Of a stretch of 64,000 bases of DNA, positions 33,138-41,238 are shown in pieces. The stretch is from Eggerthella lenta DSM 2243. GTDB taxonomy: Bacteria; Actinomycetota; Coriobacteriia; Coriobacteriales; Eggerthellaceae. The stretch is taken from positions 186,001-250,000 of the forward strand of contig NC_013204.1 of assembly GCF_000024265.1 (NCBI RefSeq), given 5' to 3'. The notes beneath the pieces were generated by a model. The model ran no database searches. It saw nothing but the letters and a program-made list of their open reading frames with translations, and was not told where the DNA came from. Position 1 is the first letter of the stretch, and the number at the start of each line of letters is the position of its first letter. The position numbers and the translations under genes are program-made.

Positions 33138-34106
33138 TTGGTGGGGTTCGTGCTCTTCCATTTCACCCTGATCGTGCTGCTGGCTTCCGTCCTCACCTCG
33201 GCTGCGTGCCTGTCGGCGTACCTCGTGTCGCGCAAGCGCGTGCTGCTGTTCGCGTTCCTCGCGTTTCTGTTCTACTTCTTCGACGTGGCCTGGGTGTTGC
33301 AGGACGAGCTCATGTATCCGGGGCTCGATGCGCAGATGACCAGCGCGTACCTGATGGTGCGCTCGTACGCGTCCATCCTGGCGGGCGCTGGGTTCCTCGT
33401 GTCGTTCTGGCTGGTGGTATGCACGGTGCTCGGCGAGAAGAGCCGCGCGCTCATGGCGGTGCCCGGCGTGGTGTTCGTGGTGGCAAGCGCGGTGGTGCTC
33501 ATCGTGTTTCCCGAGGGGAACGTGCAGCGCTTCACGTTCTACACCCTGCGCGCGCTGCTGCTGTTCTGGATGCTGGGATTCGCCGCGTATCGCTACCGCA
33601 CGACGGACGACAGCGTGGAGCGCGGGCGACTGCGCCGCCACCTGCGCCTGTACGTGGCGCTGTGGGTGCTCGGCGTGTTGGTGGTGGCCGAGGACGTGCT
33701 CTTCTTCCTCGTGGTGGATCCGGCGACGCTTGGCATCGGGCCGTGGGCGTTCACGTCCGAGCGCAACTACGCCGAGAACGCGTTGATGCTCGTCTGCATG
33801 TTCGTGGCGTGCCGCGACGCGTTCCGCACGCTCGCGTTGCGCTTCGAGCATCCGCCGGCGCCGGGCGGCGAGCGCCGCGAGGCGGTGCTGAACGACACGC
33901 TCATGCGGTACGGCAAGCAGCATCAGCTGTCCGAGCGCGAGCGGGAGGTGCTGTACCTCGTCCTGCAGGGCAACGACAATCAGAACATCGCCTCGTCGTT
34001 GCAGCTGTCGCCCAGCACCGTGAAGGTGCACGTGCACAACATCCTGCAAAAATCCGGTCAGGCGAACCGTCAGGAGCTTATCCGGGACTTCTGGAGGATG
34101 TCCTAG
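33138..34106 (+). CDS. Membrane-bound LuxR-type regulator, paralog 2
   Basis: 322 residues with the same plan as the protein at 29300: several membrane segments (VLFHFTLIVLLASVLTSAACLSAY...), then a LuxR HTH (LSEREREVLYLVLQGNDNQNIASSLQLSPSTVKVHVHNILQKSG). TTG at 33138 or the adjacent GTG at 33141 could start translation; the paralog's start aligns with the GTG. It is divergent from the antiporter-aminotransferase unit. It arose with paralog 1 by duplication, probably of a regulator-plus-target module. Confidence 0.88.
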   Translation: MVGFVLFHFTLIVLLASVLTSAACLSAYLVSRKRVLLFAFLAFLFYFFDVAWVLQDELMYPGLDAQMTSAYLMVRSYASILAGAGFLVSFWLVVCTVLGEKSRALMAVPGVVFVVASAVVLIVFPEGNVQRFTFYTLRALLLFWMLGFAAYRYRTTDDSVERGRLRRHLRLYVALWVLGVLVVAEDVLFFLVVDPATLGIGPWAFTSERNYAENALMLVCMFVACRDAFRTLALRFEHPPAPGGERREAVLNDTLMRYGKQHQLSEREREVLYLVLQGNDNQNIASSLQLSPSTVKVHVHNILQKSGQANRQELIRDFWRMS

Positions 34107-34148
34107 AAGGGGTTCGGCTCCCTTTGGGGCATCGGGGCGCCGCGCTTG

Positions 34149-34835
34149 CTACGACGGGCGCTCGGCCAGCGCGAGGTTGCGCTGGAGGACGCCTTCGCCC
34201 AGCACGTTGAGGTAGCTGTCGGCGAGGGCGACCATGGTGTCGATGGACTCGCGGCGGTCGCTGGCCAGCCAGCTTTTCAGCATGCTGACGATGCCGCCGG
34301 CGATGAAGTCGAACTGGTAGTTGCACAGCGCCATGCCGAGGGCGCGGTCGCGGTTCGGCGTCAGGCCCTGGTCGCGCTCCCGGCGCTCCACGGCCTCGAG
34401 GGGCGCGACGGCCGTGAGGCAGCTGTCGCGCACTACGTCGATGACGTCTCCCAGGAAGGCCCCGTCGGCGTTGTCGCCGAACACGATGGCGAACGCGTCT
34501 TCGTTCGTTTCGAAGTAGCTGAAAATGTCCTCGAGGAACGGACGGTTCTCGTTGCGCGCCAGCTCTTCGCCATGCGCGTCCACCAGCTCGCGGCAGATGT
34601 TGCAGAACTCCTCTTTCACCTGGTCGAACATGTCGTACACGTCCTGGAAGTGCACGTAGAACGTGGCGCGGTTCACGTCGGCCAGCTCGGCCAGCTCAGT
34701 GACGGTGATGCTTTTGAGCGGGCGCTCCTTCAAAAGCGCCATGAGCGCCGTCGTCAGCGCGTTGCGCGTGCGCCGAGAACGGCGATCCATTTTGATGTCG
34801 CGACGCCATCCGGGTGTCAAGATTTCTTCCGACAC
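34149..34835 (-). CDS. TetR-family regulator
   Basis: 228 residues. The HTH is ITVTELAELADVNRATFYVHFQDVYDMFD, preceded by the basic helix DRRSRRTRNALTTALMALL. The C-terminal part resembles the TetR_C domain seen in DhaS-like regulators (FNICRELVD..., FDFIAGGIVSMLKSWL). It is divergent from the MMPL transporter and probably represses it and itself; the shared intergenic dyad fits this. Confidence 0.88.
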   Translation of the reverse strand: MSEEILTPGWRRDIKMDRRSRRTRNALTTALMALLKERPLKSITVTELAELADVNRATFYVHFQDVYDMFDQVKEEFCNICRELVDAHGEELARNENRPFLEDIFSYFETNEDAFAIVFGDNADGAFLGDVIDVVRDSCLTAVAPLEAVERRERDQGLTPNRDRALGMALCNYQFDFIAGGIVSMLKSWLASDRRESIDTMVALADSYLNVLGEGVLQRNLALAERPS

Positions 34836-34917
34836 GATTCACCTTCTTCGACGAACAGCCCCCGCGGTGTCGAATAGTCGACGATCGGGCGCTTGATTGC
34901 GTATTGCCCTGGTCGAA

Positions 34918-34981
34918 AGCATATCGCATACTCGTTCATTATTCAACACATGATGTATAACGGTACTAATGTTGAGTATGC
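34918..34981. promoter_or_regulatory. Promoter and operator region of the tetR / MMPL pair
   Basis: On the minus strand TTGAAT (34946-34941), a 17-nt spacer and TATGCT (34923-34918) form the tetR promoter. Perfect 8-bp arms GCATACTC (34926-34933) and GAGTATGC (34974-34981), with inner TCAACA/TGTTGA, overlap it. This is a likely operator. Confidence 0.55.
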
Positions 34982-34998
34982 ATCACCTGTGGTATGAG

Positions 34999-35014
34999 TG
35001 TTTCACGTGAAACA
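34999..35014. other. parS-like palindrome, site 8, in the leader of the MMPL gene
   Basis: An exact 16-bp core with a CTGTTCG tail. It ends 8 bp before the AAGGGAG ribosome-binding site of the transporter gene. Flanks here are not complementary beyond a G/T pair. Confidence 0.7.
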
Positions 35015-35033
35015 TCTGTTCGAAGGGAGCATG

Positions 35034-37154
35034 ATGCTCAAGTTTTGCGAAGCGTTCCTGCGCCACCGCAAGGCGGTGGTTGCGCTGTTCGCGGTGGCGG
35101 CAGTGGCGTGCGCGCTGTGCATCCCGGCGGTGAAGGTGAACTACAGCATGACCGATTACCTGCCGGCCGACGCGCCGTCAATACAGGCGCTCGACGACAT
35201 GGAGCAGTCGTTCGACGGGGGCATCCCGAACGCGCGTCTGTTCGCCGAGGGCATCGACCAGGCCACGGCCGAGCAGCTTTCCCGCGACCTGGCCGCCGTC
35301 GACGGCGTGGACGAGGTGATGTGGCTGGGCAGCGTGGCGGACACGAAGAAGCCGCTCGCCGTGCAGGACGAGGACGTGACGGCGTCGTGGGCGACCGACG
35401 ACGGGTATCTGTTCCAGCTGGTCATCGACGAGGCGAAAGGGGTGACGGCCACCGAGGAGGCGCGCGCGGCCGCCCAGGATACGGGCGCGTCGCAGGTGTC
35501 GCTGTCGGGCGATGCCGTGAACACCGCCAGCGCGCAAAGCTCCACGTCGGTGGAGATCGCCTACATCATGGTGCTGGCGGTACTCATCATCATCGTGATC
35601 CTGTCGCTGACGTCGCATTCGTGGTTCGAGCCCGTCATCTTCCTGACGGTGATCGGCGTGGCCATCGTGATGAACATGGGGACGAACCTCCTGATCGGCG
35701 AGATCTCCTTCATCAGCCAGATATGCGGCGCCATCCTGCAGCTGGCGGTGTCGATGGACTACGCCATCGTGCTGCTGCACACGTTCCGTCGCTGCCAGCG
35801 CGAGTACGCCGACCCCTACGTTGCCATGGCGCATGCGATGAAGCGCGGCTTCTCGGTGGTGCTGTCCAGCGCGGCCGTCACGTTCTTCGGCTTCCTCTCG
35901 CTCACGGTCATGCAGTTCGGCATCGGCGTGAACATGGGCATCGTGCTGGCGAAGGGCATCCTGTTCAGCTTCCTCACCGTCATGTTCCTCATGCCGTGCC
36001 TCACGCTGCTGTGCCTGCGCTGGATCGACAGGTTCGAGCACCGGTTCCTCATGCCCTCGTTCGACGGCTTCGCCCGCGTGTGCCAGCGCATCATGGTGCC
36101 GATGGCCGTGGTGGTGATCGTCGTGGCGGTGCCGGCGTACCTGGCGGAGAGCCGCACCGATTTCAGGTACGGCACCTCCGGGTTCGCACCTCCGGGCAGC
36201 CAGACCGCGGTTGAGCAGGAGCGCATCGAGGAGGCGTTCGGCGCGTCGGCCACCTGGGTGGTGATGGTGCCCGAGGGCGACACGTCGCGCGAGCAGGCGC
36301 TTGCGGACGATCTCGAGGCGCTCGATCACGTGACGGGCGTGACGTCGTACGTGACCGAGGCCGGGCGCGCGCTGCCGGTGGAGGTTGCGCCCGCGTCCAC
36401 GGTGGAGCAGGTGGTCGCGGGCGGCTGGTCGCGCCTCGTGGTGTCGCTCGACGTGGAAGGCGAGGGCGACGAGGCGTTCGCGCTGGTGGAGCAGGTGCGT
36501 GCGACGGCGGAGGCTCAGTACGGGGACGCGTACCGGTTGGCGGGTGCGGAGGTGTCGGTGTACGACCTGCGCGACACGGTGCAGCAGGACGCGGGGCGCG
36601 TGAAGCTGTTCTCCATGCTGTCCATCGGCCTCGTGCTGGCGCTCATGTTCCGCAGCCTGTCCATCCCGTTCGTGGTGCTGATCGCCATCGAGGTGGCCAT
36701 CTGGATCAACTTGGCCGTGCCGTACTTCCTGGGCGACAGTCTGAACTACATCGGCTACCTCGTGATCGACGCGGTGCAGCTGGGCGCGGCCGTGGACTAC
36801 GCCATCATCTACACGCGCGAGTACTTCGACCGCCGCAGCGAGTACACGCCGCGCGAGGCGGCGCGTTCGGCGGTGAAGCATGCGGCCCTGACCATTCTCA
36901 CGTCGTCGTCGATCCTCGTGTTCGCGGGGCTGGCGGTGTGGCAGATCGCCTCGAACGGCGTGATCTCCGAGCTGGGCGTGCTCATCGCGCGCGGCGCGTT
37001 CACGTCCATGCTCATGATGTTCGTGTTCCTGCCGTGGTTGTTCAAAACGTTCGATGGAGTCATTCGCCGCACCTCGCTCGGCCTGCATGTGTACGAGGGC
37101 GAGCCGAAGGGTGCGAGCGCGTTGGAAGGAGAAGGTGCTCATGGAGAAGCGTAA
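35034..37154 (+). CDS. MMPL/RND-family transporter
   Basis: 706 residues. The ATG at 35034 has AAGGGAG 4 nt upstream; the longer GTG-started frame at 34998 simply translates the parS palindrome (FHVKH) and has no ribosome-binding site. Two similar halves each have one N-terminal span, a soluble loop and a block of spans (IAYIMVLAVLIIIVILSLTS; SMDYAIVLLHTFRR in half 1; AVDYAIIYTREYFDRR in half 2). The Asp in each SMDYA/AVDYA motif is the proton-relay position. Such pumps export lipids or drugs. The next gene overlaps its end by 14 bp, and control by the divergent TetR is likely. Confidence 0.9.
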   Translation: MLKFCEAFLRHRKAVVALFAVAAVACALCIPAVKVNYSMTDYLPADAPSIQALDDMEQSFDGGIPNARLFAEGIDQATAEQLSRDLAAVDGVDEVMWLGSVADTKKPLAVQDEDVTASWATDDGYLFQLVIDEAKGVTATEEARAAAQDTGASQVSLSGDAVNTASAQSSTSVEIAYIMVLAVLIIIVILSLTSHSWFEPVIFLTVIGVAIVMNMGTNLLIGEISFISQICGAILQLAVSMDYAIVLLHTFRRCQREYADPYVAMAHAMKRGFSVVLSSAAVTFFGFLSLTVMQFGIGVNMGIVLAKGILFSFLTVMFLMPCLTLLCLRWIDRFEHRFLMPSFDGFARVCQRIMVPMAVVVIVVAVPAYLAESRTDFRYGTSGFAPPGSQTAVEQERIEEAFGASATWVVMVPEGDTSREQALADDLEALDHVTGVTSYVTEAGRALPVEVAPASTVEQVVAGGWSRLVVSLDVEGEGDEAFALVEQVRATAEAQYGDAYRLAGAEVSVYDLRDTVQQDAGRVKLFSMLSIGLVLALMFRSLSIPFVVLIAIEVAIWINLAVPYFLGDSLNYIGYLVIDAVQLGAAVDYAIIYTREYFDRRSEYTPREAARSAVKHAALTILTSSSILVFAGLAVWQIASNGVISELGVLIARGAFTSMLMMFVFLPWLFKTFDGVIRRTSLGLHVYEGEPKGASALEGEGAHGEA

Positions 37155-39033
37155 GGAAGCGGGATGTGCGCTGGCGGCCTCGCTGCTGGCCGGCGCGCTG
37201 GCGTTGCCGACGGCGGCGTTGGAGGTGAGCCAAGCATGGGGCGTCGAGCCCGAGGCGGCGAAGGACGAGGTGGTGTACGTGAAGGCGGGCGCCGACGGGG
37301 CGACGCAAGGGCTGTACGTGGTGAACGTGTTCGACACGGGCTCCGTCCAGACGGTGGACGACCCGGCGCGCTACACGCGGGTGAAGAACCTGACCACCAC
37401 CGATGCGCTGGTGCAGGAGAACGGCGCCGTGCAGGTGAGCACGTTGGCTGATCAGCCGTTCTATTACGAGGGCGAGATGGACGCCGCGACGCCGCTGCCG
37501 TGGGACGTCTCGTTGACGTACTACCTCGACGGGGCGCAGATCGCGCCGGACGAGCTGGCGGGGAAGAGCGGGCGGCTGCGCATCGAGTTCGCGGTGACGG
37601 CGCGCGGCGGGGATGCGGAGGCCGCGGGGCTCGCGGACTTCGCCGAAAGCTGCGTCATGCAGGCGCAGGGGACGTTCCCGGAAAGCGCGTTCAAAGTGGA
37701 GGAGGCCGAAGGCGCGACCGTCGCCCACGTGGGCGACAACGCCGTGATCAGCTACCTGGTGCTGCCGGGCGAGAGCGCCGTGTACGCCATCGAGGGCGAT
37801 GCGCGCGCCTTCTCGTACGAGGGATGGCAGATCAGCGCGATGCCGCTCGGCCTGGCCATCGATCTGGCCGAACAGGACACCGCGCAGCTGTCCGACAAGA
37901 CCGGCGAGCTGGAGGACGCAACTGCGCAGCTGTCCGACGGCGCGGCCTCGCTTGAAAGCGGGCTGGGGTCGCTGGCCAGCGGTTCGGGCGATCTCGCGTA
38001 CGGCACCGGCGAGGTGGCGGCGGGCGCGACGGAGCTTGCGGGCGGCGCCAGCTCGCTGGCGCGCGGGTCGGAGGAGCTGCAAGCGGGCGTGGGCGCGGCG
38101 GTGGACGGGCTCGCGTCGGTGAGCGCGAACAGCGCGGCGCTCGACGCGGCGGCAGAGCGGGTTCGCGCGGGGGCGGCCGACCTCGACGCGGGCGTGCAGG
38201 CGCTGCGGGCGGGCGACCAGTCGTTCCTCGGGGCCGTGGCGGCGGCGAAGGCCCAGGCCGCCGTCGGCGCCGCGCAGTACGCGGCCGCACAGGAGGCGTA
38301 CGCGGCGGCTGCGGCGGCGGCGTACGCCGATCCGACGGCTGCGACGGTAGCCGCTTTGGACGGCGCGGTGCAAGCGCTTGCCCAGGCCAGCCAGGCCGCC
38401 GGATCCTACGGCGCGCTCGACACCGTCGAGGGAAGCTATGCGCCGCTGTCGGGCGGCATCGCCGAGGCGGCGGCGGGCTCGGCGAGCCTGTCGGCGGGCA
38501 CGGCGGACCTTGCCGCCAACGTGGAGGCGTACGCCGGCGGCGTCGATGCGCTCGCGACGCAGGCGCCTGCGCTTGCTGAGGGGGCTGCGAGCTTGAGCGC
38601 GGGCGCGGTATCGCTGGCGGGCGGCACGGGCGAGGTGGCGGCGGGCGCGTCGTCGGCGGCTGCGGGGGTCGCGCAGCTGGCGAGCGGCGCAGCGAGCGCC
38701 TCGTCGGGCGCGCGCGAGCTGTCCGTCGGCACGGCCGACCTCGCCGAGGCCGTGAGCGGCATGGACGAGCAGGTCATCGACGCGGTGCAGCAGGCGATCG
38801 ACGACAAGCTGGGCGCCGACTACCAGGCGCACTCCTTCGTCGACCCGTCGAACACCGCCGTCGACGACGTGCAGTTCATCTACGTGGTGGACGGCGTGGA
38901 GGAGCCCGACGACGCGGACGCGGCGGAGGCGGCGGGGGAGGCGAATGCGGACGCGGACGGGGGCGCAGACGCAGGCTCGGAGCCGCAGGGCTTCGTGGAT
39001 CGCCTGCTGGCCCTCTTCCGTCCCGCAAGCTAG
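37141..39033 (+). CDS. Secreted YhgE/Pip-like coiled-coil protein
   Basis: 630 residues from the ATG at 37141 (AAGGAGAAGGTGCTC upstream), overlapping the transporter gene. Signal peptide residues 1-25 or so (ALAASLLAGALALPTAALE). An N-terminal beta-rich domain follows (VYVKAGADGATQGLYVVN...). From about residue 240 to 560 it is an Ala/Gly/Ser-rich repeat of the form L-x2-G-x3-L-A-x-G, typical of YhgE-type and MMPL-associated proteins. An acidic Ala/Asp tail and a short amphipathic end (FVDRLLALFRP) complete it. It probably acts with the MMPL pump in the envelope. Exact role unknown. Confidence 0.8.
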   Translation: MEKRKEAGCALAASLLAGALALPTAALEVSQAWGVEPEAAKDEVVYVKAGADGATQGLYVVNVFDTGSVQTVDDPARYTRVKNLTTTDALVQENGAVQVSTLADQPFYYEGEMDAATPLPWDVSLTYYLDGAQIAPDELAGKSGRLRIEFAVTARGGDAEAAGLADFAESCVMQAQGTFPESAFKVEEAEGATVAHVGDNAVISYLVLPGESAVYAIEGDARAFSYEGWQISAMPLGLAIDLAEQDTAQLSDKTGELEDATAQLSDGAASLESGLGSLASGSGDLAYGTGEVAAGATELAGGASSLARGSEELQAGVGAAVDGLASVSANSAALDAAAERVRAGAADLDAGVQALRAGDQSFLGAVAAAKAQAAVGAAQYAAAQEAYAAAAAAAYADPTAATVAALDGAVQALAQASQAAGSYGALDTVEGSYAPLSGGIAEAAAGSASLSAGTADLAANVEAYAGGVDALATQAPALAEGAASLSAGAVSLAGGTGEVAAGASSAAAGVAQLASGAASASSGARELSVGTADLAEAVSGMDEQVIDAVQQAIDDKLGADYQAHSFVDPSNTAVDDVQFIYVVDGVEEPDDADAAEAAGEANADADGGADAGSEPQGFVDRLLALFRPAS

Positions 39034-39105
39034 AAGGAGCGGCCCCCCCTGCCCCACGACGGGCGGGGCGGGGGGCAGGCGGGCTGGCGGGGGCTTGCCG
39101 CGAGC

Positions 39106-39807
39106 CTAGTTCTCCACGATGAGGTTTTCGGCGATGCTTTTGAGCTTCTTGAAATCGGTGATGACCAGCGCGCCGCGTTGGCGTTCGGCGCAATCGGCGT
39201 TGCGCAGCGCCACGACGGAGTTCGTGATGGAGTTCACGTGCACGCCCAGCATCTCGGCCAGCTCCTCGTTGCTGAACGGGATGATGGCCGGCGCCTGCGC
39301 CGAGTTGAACTCGCGGGCCAGCGTGAGCAGCAGCGCGGAGAACCGCTGCAGCACGGGGTACACGGAGGCGTTCACCGCTTCGCGCGTTTGCAGCGACATC
39401 ATCTCGAACAGGTATTGCGCCATGGCGTAGCACACGTCGCCGTGCGTTTTGAGGTAGGAGCCGAAACGCTCGGCGTCGATGGCGAACGCTTCGACTTTCG
39501 TGGTGGCCTTCGCGTTCAGGATGGACGGCTTGCGGTCGACTTCGGGACGGAATCCCTGGAACCCGATGAGCGTGCCCGCCTTGTGGAAGAACACCGTTTT
39601 GGTGTACCCGTCGGGCGTGCCGCTGTACAGCCGTACCAGGCCCCTCGTCAGGTAAAACGTCTCGCGCATGTCGTCGCCCTCGCGGAACAGGTAATCCCCC
39701 GGGCTCAGCACGAGCGCCCGAGCCTTCAGGGTGCCGTCGGCGACGATGCGTTCGATGGTCTCGCTCAGCAGCGGCTTCGGCTGCACGAACAGGCTGATTG
39801 CTTCCAT
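39106..39807 (-). CDS. Crp/Fnr-family transcriptional regulator
   Basis: 233 residues. Residues about 25-130 form a cyclic-nucleotide-binding-like beta roll (LSPGDYLFREGDDMRETFYLTRGLVRLY). The C-terminal HTH is FSNEELAEMLGVHVNSITNSVVALR. There is no Cys cluster like FNR, so oxygen sensing by an Fe-S centre is unlikely. Its ATG lies 9 bp after the stop of the MFS gene on the same strand. It is near the divergent dmsABC-like operon and may control it. Confidence 0.87.
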   Translation of the reverse strand: MEAISLFVQPKPLLSETIERIVADGTLKARALVLSPGDYLFREGDDMRETFYLTRGLVRLYSGTPDGYTKTVFFHKAGTLIGFQGFRPEVDRKPSILNAKATTKVEAFAIDAERFGSYLKTHGDVCYAMAQYLFEMMSLQTREAVNASVYPVLQRFSALLLTLAREFNSAQAPAIIPFSNEELAEMLGVHVNSITNSVVALRNADCAERQRGALVITDFKKLKSIAENLIVEN

Positions 39808-39816
39808 GCGTTCCCC

Positions 39817-40974
39817 CTAGCGCTTCGGCTTCCCCTTCGTGTTCGGATACATCATACCCCACGCGACCAGACCCGCCCCGGCGACCGCCGAGGTTGCCAG
39901 ATAGGTCGCGGAAACCGGCAAGCCGCCCTGCATCATGGCTCCGGCCAGCAGCCCTCCCGCGATCATTCCCAGGTCGAGCGCGCTTTGCTGCCGCGCCAGG
40001 AACGTGCCGGCGCCGCCGCCCGACGATGCGCCCGCGGCGGCGACGAGCGTGGCCGTGGCGCCGAAGTATCCCGCTCCGCACAGGAACGCCCCCGCGAGGA
40101 CCGCTTCGGGGCTGCGGCCCAGCGCCATGAGCAGCAGCCCCAGGCCGTTGGCGGCGATGGTGCAGCCCACCGAGCGCTTCGCGCCGAACCGATCGGTCGC
40201 CCATCCGGCGACGAGGCTGCCGACGAGGCCTCCGGTGCTGAGGAACGCGAACAGCATGCCGTCGTTGCAGGATGCGAGCGCTTCTTCGGCGAGGGTCTGG
40301 CCGAAGTTCATGACCACGCTGTAGCCCGACGCGAGCAGGAGCGGGCTGGCGAGGAGGAGCACCCGCTGGCCCAGGGGAGAGGACGCGGGGAGCGCGAGGG
40401 CGACGGCCGTGCCGCACGTTCCCACAAGCGCGAGCGCGACGAAGAACGCCCCGTACCCGTGCGCGTCGATGAGCGGGAAGATGGTCACCGGCCCCGCCAT
40501 CAGCGAGGCGGTGGTTGCGAACCGCACGATTCCCAACCGCCTCCCCAGCTTGGAGGCGGGGGAGGTGGCTGCGAGGTACTGCGCCACGCTCGGTTGGAAC
40601 AGCGCCAGCCCGAACGCCTGCGCCAGGCGCAGGACCACGACCTGCCACAGCTCGGAGCAACCGACGAGGGCCAGGCACGGCACGGTGTACCCCAACGCTC
40701 CCGCGATCATGGCGAAGCGGCTTCCTCGCTGCTCCACCACGCGCTCGAGCGGGATGCGCAGGAGGACGGCGAGCAGCACGAACAGGCTGTTCTGCAAGCT
40801 GGCGACGAACGGTCCGGCGCCAAGCGACATGACGTAGGTGGGAAGCGCGGTCGTCTCGGTGTTGTTGAGCCCGAACAGGAGGAAGGCCGCAATGGCGACG
40901 AGCGCCGTGACGGCACTCGATGATCCTGTTGCCTGCGTGCGGCTCGGGCCGCTCCGTTCCTCGTCGGCGCCCAT
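39817..40974 (-). CDS. MFS transporter
   Basis: 385 residues from the ATG at 40974; a much longer in-frame extension upstream is antisense to the molybdoenzyme gene and is not real. About 12 spans: FLLFGLNNTETTALPTYVMSL at the start, SLVAGWATDRFGAKRSVG as the central MFS loop motif, and GTFLARQQSALDLGMIAGGLLAG late. Substrate unknown. It is cotranscribed with the Crp/Fnr gene and divergent from the reductase operon, so it may move that enzyme's substrate or product. Confidence 0.85.
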   Translation of the reverse strand: MGADEERSGPSRTQATGSSSAVTALVAIAAFLLFGLNNTETTALPTYVMSLGAGPFVASLQNSLFVLLAVLLRIPLERVVEQRGSRFAMIAGALGYTVPCLALVGCSELWQVVVLRLAQAFGLALFQPSVAQYLAATSPASKLGRRLGIVRFATTASLMAGPVTIFPLIDAHGYGAFFVALALVGTCGTAVALALPASSPLGQRVLLLASPLLLASGYSVVMNFGQTLAEEALASCNDGMLFAFLSTGGLVGSLVAGWATDRFGAKRSVGCTIAANGLGLLLMALGRSPEAVLAGAFLCGAGYFGATATLVAAAGASSGGGAGTFLARQQSALDLGMIAGGLLAGAMMQGGLPVSATYLATSAVAGAGLVAWGMMYPNTKGKPKR

Positions 40975-41047
40975 GGCGTCCCCCCCCCTCTGCGCAGGAG
41001 ATGGTACGGCTTCGTGTACGCGCCTGTCCAACCAGCCCTGTGCCAGC

Positions 41048-41063
41048 CCCACAATGTTGTGGG
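41048..41063. promoter_or_regulatory. Candidate operator CCCACAA-TG-TTGTGGG
   Basis: A perfect 7-bp inverted repeat in the 264-bp divergent region between the MFS-crp unit and the molybdoenzyme operon. Its position suits the adjacent Crp/Fnr protein. Binding is inference. Confidence 0.4.
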
Positions 41064-41238
41064 TCCAACCCCTGTTTAGGTGCGCAGCCCAACCGTGTGC
41101 CGCTCCCACTGCCGTGTGTGGAGCGCGTTCCGAAGCCGGCGTATCGTCCAGCTTGTCCGCAAGAATGGCCCCAAAGGCGCCTGTCCCCTTTGGGCCTTCT
41201 TTGGGGCCATCGGAGAAGACGAGGAAGAGGAGGGTGAG

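Noticed and set aside
34998-35033. Upstream GTG start giving the MMPL protein an FHVKHLFEGS N-terminus
   Set aside because: Those codons are the parS palindrome and its tail, with no ribosome-binding site before the GTG, whereas AAGGGAG precedes the ATG at 35034.
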